Below, in pieces: positions 50,071 to 58,829 of a DNA stretch of 64,000 nt (position 1 is its first letter; the number at the start of each line of letters is the position of its first letter). Under the pieces are notes generated by a model that saw only the letters and a program-made list of their open reading frames with translations, was not told the DNA's origin and did no database searches. The stretch is from NCBI RefSeq assembly GCF_024137025.1, contig NZ_JAMYJR010000029.1:1-64000 (forward strand). The letters are read 5' to 3'. Both the position numbers and the translations under genes were made by a program. This DNA comes from Paractinoplanes aksuensis (GTDB lineage: Bacteria; Actinomycetota; Actinomycetes; Mycobacteriales; Micromonosporaceae).

Positions 50071-50804
50071 GCCTTCAAGACCTTTTCATACAGGTACGTG
50101 GCCACGGCGCCGCCGAGCAGCGGGCCGATGAGGTACGCCCACCAGTCCGTGAACCGGGCGGCGGCGATCATCGGCCCGAGGGCCCGGGCCGGGTTGACGC
50201 CGGCCCCCGTGACCGGCCCGCTGATCAGGATGGCCACGGTCAGCGCGAGCCCGATGGCCAGCGCCGCCGCGCCCCGCCCGACCCGGGCGTCGTTGGCCAC
50301 CAGCACCACGACCAGCACCAGCACGAACGTCACCAGCGCTTCCACGAACAGCACGCGCAGGCTGCCGACCTCGGCGGCGGGACCGGTCGCGCCCAGGTTC
50401 GCCACGGTGCGGGCCTGATCCCCGTACGCACCCCAGGCCGCCACCGCCGCCAGCAGCGCCCCCGCCAGCTGGGCCACGACGTAGGCCGGCACCCGCCCCC
50501 ACGGGAACCGCCCGGTCAGCGCGAGCGCAACCGTCACCGCCGGATTGAGATGGGCCCCGCTCAGCGGTCCCAGCGCCGCCACGACCAGGGCCAGCGCCCC
50601 GCCGCCGGCCAGGGCCACCGTCTCCGAGCTGTACGCCCCACCGGCCACCGGCGTGTTCAGCGTGGCCGCCACGGCCACGCTGACGATCGCCAGCACCAGC
50701 ACGAACGTCCCCGCCACCTCGGCCACCGCGGCGCGCCCGGTCTCGCTGTGCAGTTCGTGCCCGTGCAGCCCCAGTTCCCGCCGCTGCGCTGTCTCTGTCG
50801 CCAT
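50067..50804 (-). CDS. Aquaporin / glycerol-facilitator family channel
   Basis: A 245-aa MIP channel with six helices and both half-helix motifs, GAHLNPAVT and GAGVNPARA. The Arg of the selectivity filter follows the second NPA. The size and the residues near the filter are closer to water-specific aquaporins than to GlpF, but I would not insist. The ATG at 50804 removes an N-terminal extension that lacks family similarity. Confidence 0.92.
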   Translation of the reverse strand: MATETAQRRELGLHGHELHSETGRAAVAEVAGTFVLVLAIVSVAVAATLNTPVAGGAYSSETVALAGGGALALVVAALGPLSGAHLNPAVTVALALTGRFPWGRVPAYVVAQLAGALLAAVAAWGAYGDQARTVANLGATGPAAEVGSLRVLFVEALVTFVLVLVVVLVANDARVGRGAAALAIGLALTVAILISGPVTGAGVNPARALGPMIAAARFTDWWAYLIGPLLGGAVATYLYEKVLKA

Positions 50805-50958
50805 TTTCCGGCCCCCCAGCCTCGCATCCCTGTATTTCGAGGGTGCGACGGCCGCAGCCGGGAAGCATCGGTCGAATGACTCGTAGGTCGTCGGAGCCGG
50901 TGTGACGTCGCTCGCACTCACCATGCAAATAGTCCGATGTGGAGGCGCGGTCATCCAC

Positions 50959-50964
50959 TATGAT
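50959..50964 (+). promoter_or_regulatory. -10 element of a probable leaderless promoter
   Basis: TATGAT lies six bases before the GTG of the methyltransferase gene. No Shine-Dalgarno sequence is suitably placed, so transcription probably begins at or next to the start codon. Confidence 0.5.
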
Positions 50965-50970
50965 CCGCAC

Positions 50971-51777
50971 GTGGGCGAGGCAGGGGAGACCATCGATACG
51001 TCGGTGCCGCATCCAGCACGGCGTTACAACTACTGGCTGGGCGGCAAGGACCACTTCGCGGCCGACCGCGCCTCGGGCGACGCCATCGCCAAGGCGTTCC
51101 CGATCGTCGTCGACCTGGCCCGGGCCAACCGCAAGTTCCTCGGGCGGGCCGTACGCTTCCTGGCCGCCGAGGGCATCCGGCAGTTCCTCGACGTCGGCAC
51201 CGGCCTGCCCGCCCCCGACAACACGCACGAGGTCGCCCAGCGGGTCGCCCCCGAGGCGCGCGTCGTCTACGTCGACAACGACCCGATCGTCATGACCCAC
51301 GCCCGGGCCCTGCTGCAGGGCGACCCCCGCGGTCGCACGGCCTACATCGAGGCCGACGTGCGTGATCCCGGCGCGGTGCTGAAGCACGAGGCCCTGCGCG
51401 ACACCCTCGACCTGGGGCAACCGGTCGGGCTGCTGCTCATCGCCGTCCTGCATTTCGTGCACGACGACGGGCAGGCTGCCACCTCCGTGCGCACCCTGGT
51501 CGACGCCCTGCCGCCGGGCAGCTTCGTGGCCCTCACCCACGGCACGATGGATGTCAGCTCGGCCGAGGGGGTGGCCCGGTACGAGAAGATGTTCGCCGCG
51601 GGTGGCACCGACGTCCGCGCCCGCGGTCGCGAGCAGATCCTGGGCTGGTTCGACGGCCTCGAGATCGTCGAGCCCGGCCTCACCCTGGTCAGCGACTGGT
51701 GGGCCGACGACGACCCGGCCGGCCGCCCGGTCAGCGACGACCTCGGCATCTACGCCGTGGTGGCCCGGAAGAACTAG
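50971..51777 (+). CDS. SAM-dependent methyltransferase (actinobacterial DUF574 family)
   Basis: A 268-aa protein of a family that is strongly expanded in Streptomyces and relatives. It begins with IDTSVPHPARRYNYWLGGKD and FAADRASGDAI, the family hallmark. The SAM-binding region is IRQFLDVGTGLPAPDNTHEV, followed by VVYVDNDPIV and EADVRDP. Targets of the family are unknown. The GTG at 50971 is preferred because of the -10 element just upstream. Its stop overlaps the convergent RelA-like gene. Confidence 0.9.
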   Translation: MGEAGETIDTSVPHPARRYNYWLGGKDHFAADRASGDAIAKAFPIVVDLARANRKFLGRAVRFLAAEGIRQFLDVGTGLPAPDNTHEVAQRVAPEARVVYVDNDPIVMTHARALLQGDPRGRTAYIEADVRDPGAVLKHEALRDTLDLGQPVGLLLIAVLHFVHDDGQAATSVRTLVDALPPGSFVALTHGTMDVSSAEGVARYEKMFAAGGTDVRARGREQILGWFDGLEIVEPGLTLVSDWWADDDPAGRPVSDDLGIYAVVARKN

Positions 51778-52478
51778 CGGCGCGGCCCGTGTATCTCGCG
51801 GTGGAGCAGTTCCATGCGGCGGTCGAGGCGGGCGGCGTCCTCGGCGGCCGCGGCGAGTTCGTCGCGCAGGGACTCGGGCACCCGGGGGTCGTACTTGTAA
51901 TGGATCTTGTGTTCGAGGCTGGCCCAGAAGTCCATGGCCGCGGTGCGCAGCTGGATCTCGACCGGCACCTGGACCACGCGCTCGGACAGGAAGACCGGGA
52001 TCTCGACGATCAGATGCAGGCTGCGGTAGCCGTTGGCCTTGGGCTGGGCGATGTAGTCCTTGGTCTGCAGCATCGTGATGTCGGGCTGGCGGGTCAGCAT
52101 CTCGGCCACGGTGTAGACGTCCGAGACGAAGCTGCACACGATGCGGATGCCGGCGATGTCGCGGATCCGGGCCCGCAGGTCGTCGAAGGCGAGCGGGCAG
52201 CCGATCCGCCGGGCCTTGGCGCTGATGCTGGCCGGGGTCTTGAGCCGGGGGAGCACGTGCTCGATCGGGTTGCCCCGGCCGCGGTGGGCCAGCTCCTCGG
52301 ACAGGATGCTGATCTTGGTGCCGATCTCGGCCAGACCGAACTTGTAGACCAGCATGAAATGGGTCAACTCGTCGGTCATGCCCCGGAACGGGTCGAATTC
52401 CCCCGTGGTGGTCGCCGGTAGCGGGTGGCCGGCGCCGCTCCAGCGCGCGACCTGCCGATCGCTGTCCTCGGTCGTCAA
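51774..52478 (-). CDS. Small alarmone synthetase-like protein (RelA/SpoT domain)
   Basis: A 234-aa single-domain (p)ppGpp synthetase-like protein of the YjbM/YwaC group. The synthetase core includes DLRARIRDIAGIRIVCSF (catalytic Asp region), YIAQPKANGYRSLHLIVEIP and VEIQLRTAAMDFWASLEHKI (catalytic Glu). There is no hydrolase, TGS or ACT domain. A TTG at 52478 with GGAG upstream gives the N-terminus expected for the family; an ATG pair near 52545 is the alternative. C-terminal residues after 200 form a charged helix. Confidence 0.9.
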   Translation of the reverse strand: MTTEDSDRQVARWSGAGHPLPATTTGEFDPFRGMTDELTHFMLVYKFGLAEIGTKISILSEELAHRGRGNPIEHVLPRLKTPASISAKARRIGCPLAFDDLRARIRDIAGIRIVCSFVSDVYTVAEMLTRQPDITMLQTKDYIAQPKANGYRSLHLIVEIPVFLSERVVQVPVEIQLRTAAMDFWASLEHKIHYKYDPRVPESLRDELAAAAEDAARLDRRMELLHREIHGPRR

Positions 52479-52560
52479 GGTTCCAGTCTCCGCCGTTGAG
52501 ATCCACTCGCGCCGTTCCCCACCGTAAGGGCCCGGCGCCACCATCATCCCGGAGACACAA

Positions 52561-52594
52561 GAAGTGGGCGGACCAGGGTCGGCCCGCCCACTTC
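52561..52594 (-). terminator. Hairpin downstream of the metalloprotease gene
   Basis: An 11-bp perfect stem (GAAGTGGGCGG with CCGCCCACTTC) and a 12-base loop lie ten bases past the protease stop codon. The U-run is weak, as is common in GC-rich actinobacteria. Confidence 0.75.
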
Positions 52595-52603
52595 GAGGTG
52601 AAA

Positions 52604-55528
52604 CTACTTCGCGTACGCCTGGAACTCGGACACCCGGACGTTGAGCGCCTGCGGACTGGCCGTGGCACAGTCCGTGTTCGCCCGCGGGTCGGCGTCCTGC
52701 TCGCCGGCGTAGTCGGGCGCGCCGGTGCACTGGTTGGTCACGACCTCGAGGCGCAGATGCGTGGCCTTGGTGTCGCGGATGTCGAACGACTTCACGACCA
52801 GGTCCTTCACGCGCGGCCGCGGGGCGCCCGACGGGAAGGCATCCGGCTTGCTCGTGAACACGGTCTTGAACTCGGCCGCGTTCGAGCAGGTCACCGTGGC
52901 CGTCGCGGTGCACGCGAGCACCTTGAACTGCCGCAGTGCCGTGTACCGGTTCTGGGTGCCGGCGTCGACGTCACCGGTCACCGGCGGTCGCAGCTGGGCG
53001 CTGACCTGCACCCGGCGTACGGTCTGGGCCCCACCGGTCAGGTCGACGGTGACCTGCTTGCCGGCCACCGCGCTGCCCAGCGAGGCCCAGTTCGTGGCCT
53101 CGTCGTCGTCGGTGATCCGGGCCAGGTTGACGCCGTCGCCCGTGGCCACCGCGCCGGTCGTCGTCGAGGCCAGGTTGGCCGGCATCGAGACGAACAGCGG
53201 CAGGGTCAGACCGGGCAGCACCAGCTTCGGGCTGATCCGGGTGTGACCGTGGCCGGGGGCCTGGGCGATGAAGCCGTACGTGCCCGGCACCAGCTTGACC
53301 TCGTCGGTCAGCGGCGTGGCCGGGTCGGTGTCGGCCACCGCGACCGCCCGCGCCTGGTAGTCGCCGACGAAGAGCTTGGCCCCGACGACGGGCTTGCCCT
53401 TCTCGTCGACCGGGCGGAACTTGAAGGTCCCTTCCTTGGCGTACGCCGACGAGAAGCTCGGCGTCGGGTCGGCGTCCCCGGCCCCCACGCTCACGGCGCC
53501 CTCGCCCAGACCGCGCTTGGCGAACGCGTTCCACATCAGGGACTGGTTGGCCCCGTTGAAGCGCACCAGGTCGGCCCCGAGCATGGCGTCGCGCGCGTCG
53601 ACCATGCTGTTCTGGCTGTTGGCCATCAGCAGGAACGAGTCGAACATCAGCTGGACCCAGCGCCGGTTGCCCGGGCACTTGGTGACCGGCGTCTTGCCGT
53701 TGGCGCACGACTTCTGCAGCGCCGGCGTGCCCGCGCCGTACTTGCGGATGAACGCCTGCCGGATGTCGTAGTTGGTGGCGCTCCACACCTCACCCGAGGC
53801 GTGCACCTGCAGCCCGACGAAGTCGTAGTCGACGCTCGAGTAGTTCAGCGGGCTGTTGCTCATGTTGTAGTTGCGGATGCCCGCGACCTTGTCGGTGGTG
53901 ACGTACTCGCCGATGGTGAAGCCCCGCTCGCCCTTGGGCGCGTAGCCGTGCTCGGCCAGATACTCCACGGCCATCTGGTCGGACCAGCTCTCGCTCATGC
54001 CCTGTGGCGTGCTCACACCGGCGTCGGGCCCGGCGATCATGCGGCCGGTGATGGCGTGGCCGTACTCGTGCCCGATCACCGACATGTCGTAGTCGCCGTC
54101 GACGCACGCGCCGTAGAAGGCGGCCGCGATGGGCTGCCACAGGTACATGTTGGTGATCGGCGCCTCGCCGTCGGGCGGGGTGATCTGGTTGGCGTTGTTG
54201 CGGGCGGCGAAGCTCGGCGGGCCGCCGCTGATGCCGCCGGCCTGCGCGTTGCCTTGCTCGTAGTCGTCACCCAGACCGCCCGGGCGCAGGTTGTCGTCCT
54301 GCATGTTCCAGGTCGCTTCGGTGAAGCCCAGGTGGTACGACCAGTCGTGCATGCGGTTGTGCATGCCGAACAGGTTGGCCCGGGCCGCATCCAGGTCGTT
54401 GCGCTGCGGCGTGGTGTGGACGTCGGGCGAGCAACGCTCCCGGTACCACTGGTTGGTCCACTTGTAGTTGTAGTCGCGGTCCGGCTTCGCGGTCGCCGTC
54501 TCGGTGCCGACCGAGAACGCGTCGTTCGAGTTCAGATTTTCGACCGCGATCGCGTTGTTGCCCTTGGTGGTGAACGTCGGCTCGTTGGTGGCCGGGTCGA
54601 CGTCCCAGGCCAGCGGGGAGGCGGTGGTCGCGACGATCTCGTCACAGCCCCGCTGCGGCCCCCAGCACCACGTCTTGCGGGTGTCCCGCGACGAGTAGTC
54701 GGTGGGCGGCGAGTTCGGGAAGACGTCCCACGACGGGTTGTCGCTGTCGTGGTCGACGATGTCCTCGCGGACCAGGATGCCGCCGTCACGGGCATCGACG
54801 TACGAGGTGTACGCGACCGGCTCGACCCCGCTCAGGTCGGCGCCGAAGGTGACCTGCCAGGCGGCGCGGACCCCCTCGCTGGGCGTGGGCACGGCCACGA
54901 GCTTGTTGGCGATGACGGTCGGGTTCGTGACCCCGGCCTCGGCGGCGGCCGCGGTCACGGCCTGCTCGGCGGTCAGGGTGGCCGGCTCGGGCGCCACGGC
55001 GTCCCGGGCCAGCGACGAGCTCACGAACCACACCTTGCCGTCGCGCACGCCGACCGAGATCAGGCCGTCGCGCCCGGCGACCAGGTCACCGAACTTCTGC
55101 CGGAGGACGACCGCCGCGCCCTCCCCGATCGGCGAGGTGGTCAGGTGTTCCAAGGCCTGCGCGCCCCGGGCCGTGAGCCCGAGAACGTCCAAGTTCTTAT
55201 TGACGTACGCCCGGGCGGCCGCGACCGGATCGGCCGGCAACCCGGTCTCGAGGGCAGCGCCGGTGGCGGTGAGCGTGGCCGGCGTGCCGAGGGCGTTCCA
55301 GCGGGCCGAGGTGCCCACCGCGGCCGCCCGCTGGCCGGTGGTCGGGGCGACCCGGCCCTGCCTGTTGTCGACGACGTGCTCGTGGTGGTCGTCGCCCTGC
55401 ACCTTCTGGGTCGGGGCCGGGGCCGGTGTCGCGGGGGCCGCGTTGCCGCCGGATGAAGCGGTCAACACGATCGCGGCGGCCAAAAAGCCGGCAGCGGTTC
55501 CCGCCAACGCACGGGGTGGGGTGCGCAC
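52604..55528 (-). CDS. Secreted M36 (fungalysin-like) metallopeptidase
   Basis: A 974-aa exported zinc protease. The GTG start has GGAGG six bases upstream. A Sec signal peptide (about 1-35) is followed by an FTP propeptide (to about 250) and the M36 catalytic domain. The zinc site is VIGHEYGHAI, with His487, Glu488 and His491, and the third ligand is probably Glu513 (MSESWSDQ). A C-terminal extension of about 300 residues carries a carboxypeptidase-regulatory-like beta domain (RPVDEKGKPVVGAKLFVGDY) and a discoidin-like domain. Several Cys suggest disulfides. A stem-loop follows the gene. Confidence 0.9.
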   Translation of the reverse strand: MRTPPRALAGTAAGFLAAAIVLTASSGGNAAPATPAPAPTQKVQGDDHHEHVVDNRQGRVAPTTGQRAAAVGTSARWNALGTPATLTATGAALETGLPADPVAAARAYVNKNLDVLGLTARGAQALEHLTTSPIGEGAAVVLRQKFGDLVAGRDGLISVGVRDGKVWFVSSSLARDAVAPEPATLTAEQAVTAAAAEAGVTNPTVIANKLVAVPTPSEGVRAAWQVTFGADLSGVEPVAYTSYVDARDGGILVREDIVDHDSDNPSWDVFPNSPPTDYSSRDTRKTWCWGPQRGCDEIVATTASPLAWDVDPATNEPTFTTKGNNAIAVENLNSNDAFSVGTETATAKPDRDYNYKWTNQWYRERCSPDVHTTPQRNDLDAARANLFGMHNRMHDWSYHLGFTEATWNMQDDNLRPGGLGDDYEQGNAQAGGISGGPPSFAARNNANQITPPDGEAPITNMYLWQPIAAAFYGACVDGDYDMSVIGHEYGHAITGRMIAGPDAGVSTPQGMSESWSDQMAVEYLAEHGYAPKGERGFTIGEYVTTDKVAGIRNYNMSNSPLNYSSVDYDFVGLQVHASGEVWSATNYDIRQAFIRKYGAGTPALQKSCANGKTPVTKCPGNRRWVQLMFDSFLLMANSQNSMVDARDAMLGADLVRFNGANQSLMWNAFAKRGLGEGAVSVGAGDADPTPSFSSAYAKEGTFKFRPVDEKGKPVVGAKLFVGDYQARAVAVADTDPATPLTDEVKLVPGTYGFIAQAPGHGHTRISPKLVLPGLTLPLFVSMPANLASTTTGAVATGDGVNLARITDDDEATNWASLGSAVAGKQVTVDLTGGAQTVRRVQVSAQLRPPVTGDVDAGTQNRYTALRQFKVLACTATATVTCSNAAEFKTVFTSKPDAFPSGAPRPRVKDLVVKSFDIRDTKATHLRLEVVTNQCTGAPDYAGEQDADPRANTDCATASPQALNVRVSEFQAYAK

Positions 55529-55615
55529 GGTACCTCCTCTGTGGATTAATTCGTTACCACAGCCATCCGATCGCACCCCCGACCTGCGGAACATGGGCCA
55601 AACATCTAAATACAT

Positions 55616-56136
55616 CTATAACGACGTGATGCTTAGCGGGCTCAGGCCGAGCGTCCGGGCCGTGTGCTCGTACACCTCGGACGCCAGGGCGGGGTCCACC
55701 TCGACGCTCTTGCCGAAGATGGCGCCGCTGGGTTCGGGCGTGGCCGCCGTGGCCAGGCGGACAGGCGTGCGGGCGGCCTGCTGCGGCATGGTGGCGAACA
55801 GGTTGGTGACGGCCGAGGTGAGCCGGAGCAGGCCGCCCGCCTTGGCGTTGAAGCCGGTGCGCATCACTCCGGGGTTGGCGCTGTAGGCGGACATCCCGGC
55901 CGAAGCCGCTCGGCCAGGGCCGAGGTGGCCAGCACGGCCGCGAGCTTGGCTGTGCCGTGGACAGCGAGCTGCGAATATCTGGTACGCCAGGACGTGCCGG
56001 TGACGTCAGGCCGGGCGAGGTCGCGGCGGCCGCGGGTGACCAGGTCGCCGGCGATCGTGATGACGCGCGCCCCGGGGGCCAGCGTGCCGTCGGCCAGCAG
56101 CCGGCGGCGGTTGGTCGAGGCCGAAATCTGGACCAC
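55616..56136 (-). pseudogene. Frameshifted and N-terminally deleted SDR
   Basis: The middle and C-terminal parts of a short-chain dehydrogenase occupy two frames. One frame gives GARVITIAGD to AVHGTAKLAAVLATSALAER, with His where the catalytic Tyr should be. The other gives MSAYSANPGVMRTGFNAKAG to the C-terminus. They join near 55870-55900, where about one base is gained or lost. The cofactor-binding N-terminus is absent upstream. The AT-rich ACATCTA repeat at 55602-55618 lies at its 3' end. Confidence 0.75.
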
Positions 56137-56169
56137 TCCTTGCTCCAGCCCTCGCTACGAAGGCAGGCG

Positions 56170-57846
56170 CTAGTCCTCGTCGCCTTCGTCCTCGTCGTCG
56201 CCATGATGCTGGGGTTTCTCGGCCTTCGGCTTCGGCTTGGGGGCCGGGGGAGCGGGCCGGGTGGCCGTTTTCGTGACGGCCAGCGGTTGCACCGACATCT
56301 GGGCCTGACAGGCCGTGCCGTTCAGTCGGAACGTGACAGGCAAGGCCGCGACCTTGCCGTAGGTGGTGGAGAAGCTGGTGGCAGCCTTTCCGCCCGCGGG
56401 CAGGCGGCCGCCGGCGGCTTGGACGGTCCGGCCGTTCTGCTGCCAGGTGGCCGACCAGCCCTTGACCAGTCGCTGGTCCGAAGGCAGGGCGAAGGAGAGC
56501 TTCCAAGCGGGCACCGGGACCTTGCCGGTGTTGTGGATCGTCACCTTGGCCGCGGCCCGGCCGGTGGCCGTGCCTCGCAGGGCGTAATGGACGGTGCAGG
56601 CCTGCGGCTTGGTCGCGGCTGGTGAGGGGGTGACCGGGGCCGCTGCCGCCGCGGCCGGGCTGATCGGGGCGTCGGCGTCGCCCGAGCGCAGGGCGAGGCC
56701 GCCGGTGAGCACGGCGACGCCGGCTAGGGCGCCGACCGTGAGGCGGCGGCGGGCCGGGCTGGTCAAGGCAACAGATCGGCGGCGGGCCGGGGTGTTCAGT
56801 GCGGCGAATCGGCTGTGGGCCGGGGCGGTCAGGGCGGCAAATTGGCTGCGGGCCGCGCTGGTCAGGGCGGCGATCCGGCGGCGGGCCGCTTCGATCGGGG
56901 CGTTCGCCAGGGCGGCCGCGACAACCGGTTGCGTCGTGAGGCTGCTCGCCGACCGGCCGACTCGGTTCGGCCGGTCCGTCGACCAGCGGGCTCGGGTCGG
57001 TCGGTCGAACTCGGACACGTCGAGGAGCTTTGCCGGCGGCAGCCCGGCCACCTTGCCGAGACGCTCGGCCACCTCAGCCGCGCTCGGCCGGTCGTCCGGC
57101 CTCTTGGCCAGGCAGCGGCGCACCAGGCGGGTGACCGACGAGGGCAGTCCGGCCACCGACGGCAGCGGCTCCGGATCGGCGTACACGTGGGCGCGCAGCA
57201 TCTGCGTGACCGTCGACGTCTGCCAGCGTGGCTGGCCCGCGAGCGCCAGATGCAATAGCAAACCCACGGCGTACACATCGGTGGCAGCGACGACCGGCCC
57301 GCCGGCGATGCGCTCGGGGGAGAGGTAGGCCGGCGTGCCCAGCACCTCGGCCTCCGGGTCCTCGACCGCGCCGACCGCGGCCGCGATACCGAAGTCGACC
57401 AGCTTCACCCCGGCGTCGGTGACCATCACGTTGGCCGGCTTGACGTCACAGTGCACGAGCCCGCGCGCATGGGCCGCGGCGAGGGCGGCCGCTACCTGCG
57501 CGCCGATGGCGACGGCGGTCCGCCACGGCAGAGCGCCCCCACGGATCAGCTCGGCCAGGGTCCGGCCGTCGACGAGTTCCATCACCACGTACGGAAGAAG
57601 GTCCTCGCCGTAGTCGTAGACCTCCACGATGTGCAGATGCCGCAGCGCCGCCGCCGCCCGCGCCTCATCCCGCAGCCGTCTTAGGACCGTCGGATCGTCA
57701 GCCAATTGCGGCGCGAGCACCTTGACCGCGACGTCCCGGCCCAGCACCTCATCGGTGGCCCGCCACACGACAGACATCCCGCCGTGCCCGAGCCGCTCGC
57801 GCAGCCGATACCGCCCACCGGCCAGGTGCCCGCTCATCACGAGCAT
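56170..57846 (-). CDS. Serine/threonine protein kinase with extracellular CBM2 domain
   Basis: A 558-aa membrane kinase. Residues about 10-270 form a Hanks-type kinase with the Gly loop RLGHGGMSVVWRA, ATP-binding Lys in VAVKVLA, catalytic loop HCDVKPANVM, VDFGIA and activation segment EVLGTPAYLSPE. A juxtamembrane segment (326-369) has four 11-residue repeats of the type AALTSPARRRS. One membrane helix follows (about 369-387), then an Ala/Pro linker and a CBM2-like carbohydrate-binding domain (about 416-519: ACTVHYALRG to FRLNGTACQAQ), bounded by two Cys. An acidic tail ends the protein. It may sense extracellular polysaccharide. ATGs at 57846 and 57837 are both possible starts. Confidence 0.9.
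   Translation of the reverse strand: MLVMSGHLAGGRYRLRERLGHGGMSVVWRATDEVLGRDVAVKVLAPQLADDPTVLRRLRDEARAAAALRHLHIVEVYDYGEDLLPYVVMELVDGRTLAELIRGGALPWRTAVAIGAQVAAALAAAHARGLVHCDVKPANVMVTDAGVKLVDFGIAAAVGAVEDPEAEVLGTPAYLSPERIAGGPVVAATDVYAVGLLLHLALAGQPRWQTSTVTQMLRAHVYADPEPLPSVAGLPSSVTRLVRRCLAKRPDDRPSAAEVAERLGKVAGLPPAKLLDVSEFDRPTRARWSTDRPNRVGRSASSLTTQPVVAAALANAPIEAARRRIAALTSAARSQFAALTAPAHSRFAALNTPARRRSVALTSPARRRLTVGALAGVAVLTGGLALRSGDADAPISPAAAAAAPVTPSPAATKPQACTVHYALRGTATGRAAAKVTIHNTGKVPVPAWKLSFALPSDQRLVKGWSATWQQNGRTVQAAGGRLPAGGKAATSFSTTYGKVAALPVTFRLNGTACQAQMSVQPLAVTKTATRPAPPAPKPKPKAEKPQHHGDDEDEGDED
56740..56871 (-). repeat. 33-bp in-frame repeat in kinase gene
   Basis: Four units of 33 bp encode AALTSAARSQF, AALTAPAHSRF, AALNTPARRRS and VALTSPARRRL in front of the membrane helix. 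The positive charge on the cytoplasmic side fits the topology. The number of units could vary between strains. Confidence 0.75.
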
Positions 57847-58278
57847 CACCCCTGCCCGCGAACCCCCCACCCGAAACCGCCGACCGACGCCCGCCAGGAG
57901 CAAACCCGCCCCCGGCCACCATCGACCCGGTCGATTTGTGCGGTATCCGGCTTTCCCTACGGTCCGCAGTGCCACCAGCGCGTCGCACCGCAGGTCGTGA
58001 CAGCGGGAGCGGCGGGGCGGCCGGCGGCGGTGAACTTGGGCCCCCGCTCCGAGTTGGCCGGCTCGCGCCACAGATCCCGGCTGCGGGAGCGGAAGCGGCG
58101 GCCAACTCGGACGGCCCGCGCCGAGCTGCCCTGGTCGCGTTGCAGGTATCAGCTGCGGGCCGCGTTCAGTCCGGAGCCAAGCGGTTTCCGGCCAATACGA
58201 CGAGACTGCGGTGTGCCGCGGAGGAGTGGCGGCCGTTGAAGCGACTGCGGTGGGCCGCGGGCGAAGGCGGTTGACGGG
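57847..58278. other. Intergenic stretch
   Basis: About 430 bp between the start of the kinase gene and the 3' end of the MarR gene. I see no gene. GACTGCGGTGKGCCGCGG occurs twice, near 58205 and 58245, as a short direct repeat. The kinase promoter must lie in the part near 57850-57960. Confidence 0.45.
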
Positions 58279-58749
58279 TCAGGCGTCGAGGGCTTCGGTG
58301 ACTATCGCGCAGGCCTCGGCGGTGTGCAGGGGGCCGTTGCCGGCGGCCTTGGTGAGCAGGCGGCGGAAGATGACCCGTTCGCGGTCGTCGAGGTTGGCCA
58401 ATGCTGCCTCTTCGGCCTCGGCGACCTGGCCGCACAGGGAGGCGATGGCGGCTCGGCCACCGGGAGTGGCGACGATCTGGCGGCGGCGGCGGTCGTACGG
58501 GTCGGGCTGGCGTTCGACCAGGCCGGCGTCGGTCAGGTCGTCGATCAGGTAGGTCATCATCGTGCGGTCGATGCCGAGCTTCGCGGCCAGGGCGGCCTGG
58601 CTGGGCGGATTACCGGCGACGACCTCGCACAGGGTCTGGTAGCCGCGGGCGCCGTGCGGGAAGCCGTCGAGCTTGGGGCCGACCATCCCGCTGTACGACC
58701 GCAGCAAGGTGCCGAGGGCCGCCCCGAGGTCCGCTGTCGTCTCGCTCAC
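58279..58749 (-). CDS. MarR family transcriptional regulator
   Basis: A 156-aa winged-helix repressor. The DNA-binding region reads SQAALAAKLGIDRTMMTYLI then DDLTDAGLVERQPDPYDRRR, with the D-x-R-x-R wing typical of MarR. It is divergent from the FAD oxidase/luciferase-like operon, with a 15-bp palindrome in the shared promoter, and so probably represses that operon until a phenolic or similar ligand is bound. Confidence 0.92.
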   Translation of the reverse strand: MSETTADLGAALGTLLRSYSGMVGPKLDGFPHGARGYQTLCEVVAGNPPSQAALAAKLGIDRTMMTYLIDDLTDAGLVERQPDPYDRRRRQIVATPGGRAAIASLCGQVAEAEEAALANLDDRERVIFRRLLTKAAGNGPLHTAEACAIVTEALDA

Positions 58750-58760
58750 CTGTCCATCCT

Positions 58761-58775
58761 ATCTGTTGGCCAGAT
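58761..58775. promoter_or_regulatory. Probable MarR operator
   Basis: ATCTG (58761-58765) and CAGAT (58771-58775) form an inverted repeat across TTGGC, 12 bp upstream of the MarR start and 55 bp upstream of the divergent oxidase gene. Its size and position suit a MarR dimer. Confidence 0.55.
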
Positions 58776-58829
58776 CGTCTTTTCGCAATACTATCTCTGC
58801 AGACGACGATGGAAAGTGCGGAGGATCGC

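Noticed and set aside
52496-55456. Plus-strand open frame of almost 1000 codons
   Set aside because: It is antisense to the M36 protease gene, is rich in Arg/Gly/His with no motifs, and arises from high GC at third codon positions.
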